A stretch of DNA of 64,000 nucleotides from Paralichthys olivaceus (taxonomy: Eukaryota > Chordata > Actinopteri > Pleuronectiformes > Paralichthyidae). The stretch lies in contig NC_091107.1 in NCBI RefSeq assembly GCF_024713975.1, forward strand, positions 22,497,501-22,561,500, written 5' to 3'. The translations under genes were made by a program, and so were the position numbers. The notes beneath the pieces were generated by a model. The model saw only the letters and a list, made by a program, of their open reading frames with translations. It was not told the origin of the DNA and searched no databases. This document shows, piece by piece, positions 60,601 to 64,000 of the stretch (position 1 is the first letter of the stretch; each line of letters starts with the position of its first letter).

Positions 60601-62675
60601 GCTGGGGTCTGACGGAAAGAGAAGCGGAGACAACGGTACGTGTCGACGAGATTGGCAAAACAGATGAGGTGTTGTCCACACCACAGAGGCCTCCCTCTGC
60701 TCTGCTCCCTCAAAAGAGTGAAAGAGAGATCTCCTTTACTGCAACAATGATCCCTGTTAATGGACCACGAGTGACCACTTATTGTGATCCACCCAAACAA
60801 AACAAAAATCTAATTTCACGCAAATGAAAGCTGTTATTCTCAAAGCACCTGAATTAGGCCATTCTCACCACAACGTACGATCAGTGCCTGCATCTCATTA
60901 AACGGCCGACACGGTTTCATTGTTAAGTGATGAATGAAGGCTATTCCTCTTTCATCATCCATGTGCTGTGTAAAAGTAAAGGGTTTGATTGCTGCCATAC
61001 ACCCCTTGTTGTATTCCATCTAAGCAGCACTATTATCTGCTTAATTTTAATGAATTTGTCACAGACAGTGTTTGTCAGAGTCCAGTTCAATAGGCAAACC
61101 GAACAAGGCCGAGCACCGATCTCACCATAGTGAATAGCTTTGTGTTATATACATTTGCAGAATTATCGTTGCAGCTACAAAGCCAATGATGTGATGAGCC
61201 AGATTTTCTTTACAACTGTATCTATACCCAGCTAATCTCAGTGAAATTAAGTTTCAATTATGATTCCAGACGAAACCAAGATTGCAGGTTCTATATCAAC
61301 AGGCAGCCTTTAACAACTGTGCTACAAACATCAGTTACTGCCACCTATTGGGCAAACTGCAGAACCACATATAAGAATAAGTCATCTGTATTACATCGAC
61401 TGTGTGTGTGTGTTTGTTAATCACTTGTGACATAGAGCTCCATTGTTTGAAACTATGGAAGTTGTGTTCTCTGTGACATGATGAATACACATTGTAGTTT
61501 AAAAAAAACTTAAAAAATCCCACCGATTCTAAGCTGTCGGTGTAAATTCCCACTATTTCACCAAATTGCAACAAATGCACTATTTACTCCTGTTTCTGTC
61601 TGTCTGGTTCTGTCTGGTTCTGCTAGAGCTTTCTCAGCAGGAGTTGGGTTTCTCAATTATTTTGTGAGGTTTTGACCATACTATCCGCAGCCCATCGCTC
61701 CAGTATATGTGTGTACATGGCATGTGTCAATGTGTGTTTCTATGCGTGTTTCGACAGGTGCCAACTGGATGGGTTAAATGCGGAGAACAATTTCATGTAT
61801 GCATGTAAAAGTGTTAACGTGACAATAAAAGTAATTCTTCTATACTATGTAAATTACCTTGAAATCATGTAACTTGTAATTGGGCGCTGTACAGATAAAA
61901 TTGAATTGAATTGTTGCCATTCCTGTTTTGAATTGTGTCTGTAGCTGTTTCAGAAAGTAACTGGATCATTTTTAGTTGCAAATTACTGACTCTTTATTTT
62001 AAGATTAACCTCCTCCGTGGGAGCAGATAGATTTAGAGCTGAGAGCCACAGACAGGGCAGGGTTACTGACACACAGTATTGTTTGTTTGCAAAAGAAATG
62101 TAGCATACATTCCTCACATCCATTACAGTCAAACAAACACACCATGAGTGTGTTCATGATAGCCTGATGTTATTGTTAGATATTGTTTCATGTGCAACAA
62201 AAGACACTTCCGACCACAATTAACTGATTTTGAATGTGTACAGATGTTACAACACCGTAGGAGTTGCTATTTGCTGAACAAACCAGAGATAGTGAACTCA
62301 CCTTCCTCCTCTTTCATCCATCTGTGTATCCAAATATTTAGTATGTTGGAGGGTGGGGTTCCTCTTGGTATGGAGTTTCGATGTTACTTCTAGGCTATCA
62401 TAAACTTGAAGATCTGCAGTGTCATCCTCATCCTCCTCATCTCCCTGCAGTAACTCAGCATTCTCCTTTTCAGGCAGAGTGTATTTGTTTTGATCATGGC
62501 GGTCAATTTGCATTCGTAGCTGCTGTTGGTAGGCTCTCTCGTGGATCACGCTTTCTGTGTCGGACTCCCCAGATTCAGAGTGGTTTGCAGGAGCAGTTTG
62601 TCTGGAAGAGGGATGCTTACTCTGCTTGGCCTTCATCTCTGCACACATCCTTCCATGTCCAAGTCCATTGTTCAT
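47958..62675 (-). CDS. jhy: JHY (C11orf63), junctional cadherin complex regulator; eight coding exons
   Basis: Exons in transcript order: 62675-62302, 59447-58808, 55656-55561, 54856-54408, 54101-53849, 50270-50199, 48853-48731 and 48155-47958. They keep one reading frame of 734 residues (human JHY 778). Diagnostic blocks are YSDLRYDPNWK (133-143), a CSTSKHDSYVRVHAC-type block at the end of exon 2, DPELRWLQRTEQL in exon 3, TVLPPI and DSYLVQMEKQ in exon 5, SPDYAAIEK in exon 6 and ALEYAKT (670-676) with KRHEEEKQAVALF near the end. The N-terminus has SDTES and an acidic run (78-88). No membrane segment or signal peptide is seen; most of the protein looks disordered. In mouse, loss of Jhy causes juvenile hydrocephalus with abnormal ependymal cilia. 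The ATG at 62675 is the first after an in-frame stop. Convergent with bsx, as expected from human 11q24 gene order. Weakest points are the exon 7 acceptor and the exon 5 donor. Confidence 0.9.
48648..48676. repeat. (AT)n microsatellite in jhy intron 7
   Basis: Alternating AT for 29 bases, about 55 bases from the jhy exon 7 donor. Confidence 0.92.
48731..48853 (-). CDS. jhy: jhy coding exon 7
   Basis: Encodes KMKRQKLYSEVIREQNKKMS and onward to KNKVPRIK, matching human QQKEYAKQVKEYNMK and the lysine-rich stretch after it. The donor GT lies inside a GT repeat. The acceptor is taken as tgtgaag (ends at 48854); cgacag, 15 bases further into the exon, is an in-frame alternative. Confidence 0.78.
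50199..50270 (-). CDS. jhy: jhy coding exon 6 (24 codons)
   Basis: Tiny exon between the acceptor ctgtctag and the donor ATA|gtaagt. Encodes AYKQMRTDTNQQGGSPDYAA then IEKI, aligning with human [22 protein letters not shown]. Too short to be noticed without the family alignment. Confidence 0.8.
50755..50960. repeat. Old dispersed repeat in jhy intron 6
   Basis: Reads aatatctcaatgactactga, atgatatatggtacagatgc, agtgccaccaggtcaaagtt. This layout is a common eroded teleost repeat, of DNA-element type by memory. It lies in the intron between exons 6 and 7 sides of jhy, downstream of exon 5; no coding content. Confidence 0.45.
52558..53080. mobile_element. Probable hAT-like non-autonomous element in jhy intron 5
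   Basis: Left tip gactacagccacactcattt, right tip agtatggatgtagcctc, whose inverse (gaggctacatccatact) matches the left tip of the element at 9170. Lies within the intron between jhy exons 5 and 6. Confidence 0.45.
53849..54101 (-). CDS. jhy: jhy coding exon 5
   Basis: The acceptor gtttcag ends at 54102. Encodes residues 520-604, with YTVLPPIRKP and CDSYLVQMEKQKQLKGR matching human VTLPPILSR and EGYLFQLEKGKKHKK. The donor chosen is AAG|gttggt (53848), which is not a strong consensus; AGG|gttaat, nine bases earlier in the transcript, would also keep the frame. Confidence 0.82.
54408..54856 (-). CDS. jhy: jhy coding exon 4
   Basis: The acceptor taacctcag ends at 54857; the donor is AG|gtgaag at 54407. 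Encodes residues 371-519. Starts with a basic stretch (TSKGKKAKRK), followed by Gln/Pro/Ser-rich sequence and LLSLLQHTDRQ. Weakly conserved, but frame and splice phase (2) fit exon 5 exactly. Confidence 0.82.
55561..55656 (-). CDS. jhy: jhy coding exon 3
   Basis: 32 codons flanked by a pyrimidine-rich acceptor (tgtttaaag) and the donor CGG|gtagga. Encodes VHETPKKPAPVENQ then DPELRWLQRTEQLR, aligning with human DPEDKWHQRAQQLK. Both ends fall between codons. Confidence 0.82.
55657..58807. other. jhy intron 2 with regulatory-looking blocks
   Basis: Blocks 55870-56110, 56400-57240 and 57640-57970 are unique, of mixed composition and free of repeats, with cores such as cgtctaattataacaagc (about 56970). 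No exon was found in them on either strand. Confidence 0.35.
58808..59447 (-). CDS. jhy: jhy coding exon 2 (largest exon, JHY signature)
   Basis: The acceptor cctaacag ends at 59448 and the donor is GAG|gtgagt at 58807. Encodes residues 125-338. Opens with SRLLPDDAYSDLRYDPNWK, the strongest family signature, and ends near TSKHDSYVRVHACKQMP, which matches human PKTDSYLQLH. The middle is low-similarity, polar and probably disordered. Confidence 0.9.
59448..62301. other. jhy intron 1 with regulatory-looking blocks
   Basis: 59740-60200 and 60400-61130 are repeat-free and dense in cores such as catctcattaaacggccga (60893). LINE tails occupy 61690-61915. No additional jhy exon is required by the reading frame here. 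Confidence 0.35.
61690..61915 (+). mobile_element. LINE tail fragments within jhy intron 1
   Basis: gatgggttaaatgcggagaa and gtgacaataaaagtaattct form one typical fish LINE end; 45 bases on, ggcgctgtacagataaaatt with gaattgaattg is another. Both lie in jhy intron 1. Confidence 0.5.
62302..62675 (-). CDS. jhy: jhy coding exon 1
   Basis: Encodes residues 1-124 and two bases of codon 125. Starts MNNGLGHGRMCAEMK; an in-frame TAA lies about 30 bases upstream of the ATG. Contains ESDTES (37-42) and an acidic tract (78-88). Donor AG|gtgagt at 62301-62300. Confidence 0.87.
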
Positions 62676-63120
62676 GTTTATGTTGAAGATGGAGAGTCTG
62701 CTTTATGAAGATCTGATTATCTGTGGTTGTGAAAATTAAAGCTTTAATGTACAAGATCAGCAACAGGCTACTGTGTGAGCAGCTCAAGTATATTGAGCCC
62801 TTATGTATTCATCTCAAGGCATTGAGCAACACATGTCTGATGAACATGCAGGTCTAACATGTGTAACATCTAAATCTTCACTTTACAGCCGGTACATTTG
62901 CTGTATGTACCTTCAAGTTCAATTGGGCTCTCAAATAAATCACTGAACCACTATACTAAACATGTCAATGTTATACTCAAGAGAAAATATGTATATGTGC
63001 ATGAATGAACAGAACAAAATACCATACCCATCCTATAAAGCCCCATGCATATATACAAAGCTGAAAAGATTACACTTAGTTTAATTTTTTTCTTCTGTTT
63101 CTTTTTTGTGTGCTTGTCTG

Positions 63121-63161
<41 letters not shown>

Positions 63162-64000
63162 TCTCATGATTAATTTGTTTTGGTGTATGTTTCTTTCTCC
63201 ACACGGTGTCCTACTACCTATGTATATGCACTAATTGGTGAATAAAGGTAAAACAAAAAAAAAGACTAAATATAAGTCTCAGTAATGAGAAAACTGTCAG
63301 TCTTTAGATTTAACCTTTAACCTTCTGTTTTTTTTACATACCCAGGTTTCTAAATGTGACCAGGAATATGGATAACACATTCAAAATCGATTCTTTATTG
63401 GCCTTTCCCTCCAAAAATGATTTGACTTGTCACAGTGCAAAGAGTGCAGGTGTTACTGACATTAAGGATGGCTTGGTTTAAGTATTCTGTGGTAATGCTG
63501 CTTTCAAACAATGTTGTAAGAATGGACGGAACAGAAAAAACACCCCTTATTCCAACATGGACGAATTCACACATTATGCTGAGATGGTCAGCTCAAACGT
63601 TAACTCCATAAAGTACACACAGAGCCAAAATTAAGTACTTGTTTTATATGTAGCAGGTTTATGTGAAACTAGACACAAACAGAGTATAGCGTCTAAAAAA
63701 AACAGTTATATTGATTGTATTAGTGCTAGTATAGGTTTTAGGCAGTCTGATGACATGTCTGCAATTCTTTTCACTGAGTCGGAGATATGATCAGTGTAAA
63801 AAATCCCTAATGCTCTGAATGAGAATTACAAGGTAAAGGTTTTGCCTATTTTGCATAATTTGATTTTGAAGGACATGATATCACAAAAAATAACATGCAT
63901 GAATAAAATCAACATAGAATAGCACAAACCTAAAACTGAAAAATCTATATATTATTAAGCCATCACCTGTGTTTTTCCTGCAGTGACACGTCAAAATATT
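62676..64000. other. Upstream side of jhy
   Basis: Should contain jhy 5' UTR and possibly an upstream non-coding exon, but no clear promoter, CpG island or donor can be assigned. TTA repeat at 63122. Nothing else recognised. Confidence 0.45.
63122..63160. repeat. (TTA)n microsatellite
   Basis: Thirteen perfect TTA units upstream of jhy. Confidence 0.95.

Noticed and set aside
60101..60679. 192-codon open frame on the - strand in jhy intron 1
   Set aside because: It is the longest unexplained open frame, and on the jhy strand, but the jhy frame joins exon 1 to exon 2 without it, human JHY has nothing similar, and the region looks non-coding. A retained-intron isoform cannot be excluded.
1..64000. 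CRISPR arrays, bacterial operons, phage or integrated viral genes
   Set aside because: None seen; introns, SINEs and the gene families show vertebrate nuclear DNA, and no gag, pol or viral coat similarity was noticed.

Overview
The window is vertebrate nuclear DNA, almost certainly from a ray-finned (teleost) fish. It is AT-rich, with short exons in long non-coding stretches and canonical GT..AG introns. The interspersed repeats are of teleost type: tRNA-headed SINEs, LINE tails ending in motifs such as 'ggataaaagcg', and small inverted-repeat DNA elements. There are no bacterial-type operons, CRISPR arrays or rRNA genes.

Three protein-coding genes can be assembled completely from their exons. 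(1) lim2, the lens intrinsic membrane protein MP20, on the + strand: coding exons at 36157-36331, 37325-37474, 37812-37946 and 39227-39288, 173 residues. (2) bsx, the brain-specific homeobox gene, on the + strand: exons at 41950-42190, 42737-42927 and 43443-43685, 224 residues. (3) jhy (C11orf63, junctional cadherin complex regulator / juvenile hydrocephalus gene), on the - strand: eight coding exons between 62675 and 47958, 734 residues. bsx and jhy point towards each other, with their 3' ends about 4.3 kb apart.

The left 35 kb holds no intact gene that I can recognise. It does contain one isolated 30-codon piece of a cytosolic HSP70 gene of the HSPA8 type (12265-12353), which begins directly at a splice acceptor. 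In human the order JHY - BSX - HSPA8 is found at 11q24, so this is most simply read as the last visible relic of an hspa8 copy decayed in its ancestral place. lim2 now lies between it and bsx.

Layout: 1-12 kb is repeat-rich intergenic DNA, including a striking 725-bp palindromic element with a minisatellite core and a 6-bp flanking duplication (6312-7048). 12.3 kb is the hspa8 relic. 12-35 kb is a gene desert with several high-complexity blocks rich in TAAT/ATTA cores that look like conserved regulatory DNA (inferred, not tested). 35-39.4 kb is lim2. 40-43.7 kb is bsx with a CCAAT-rich 5' flank. 44-48 kb is the gap between the converging genes, with a small DNA element. 48-62.7 kb is jhy, whose large introns contain more regulatory-looking blocks. 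The three genes do not form a pathway: lim2 acts in lens fibre membranes, bsx in hypothalamus and pineal, and jhy in ciliated ependyma. The persistent bsx-jhy linkage is best explained by bsx enhancers lying in and around jhy (inference).
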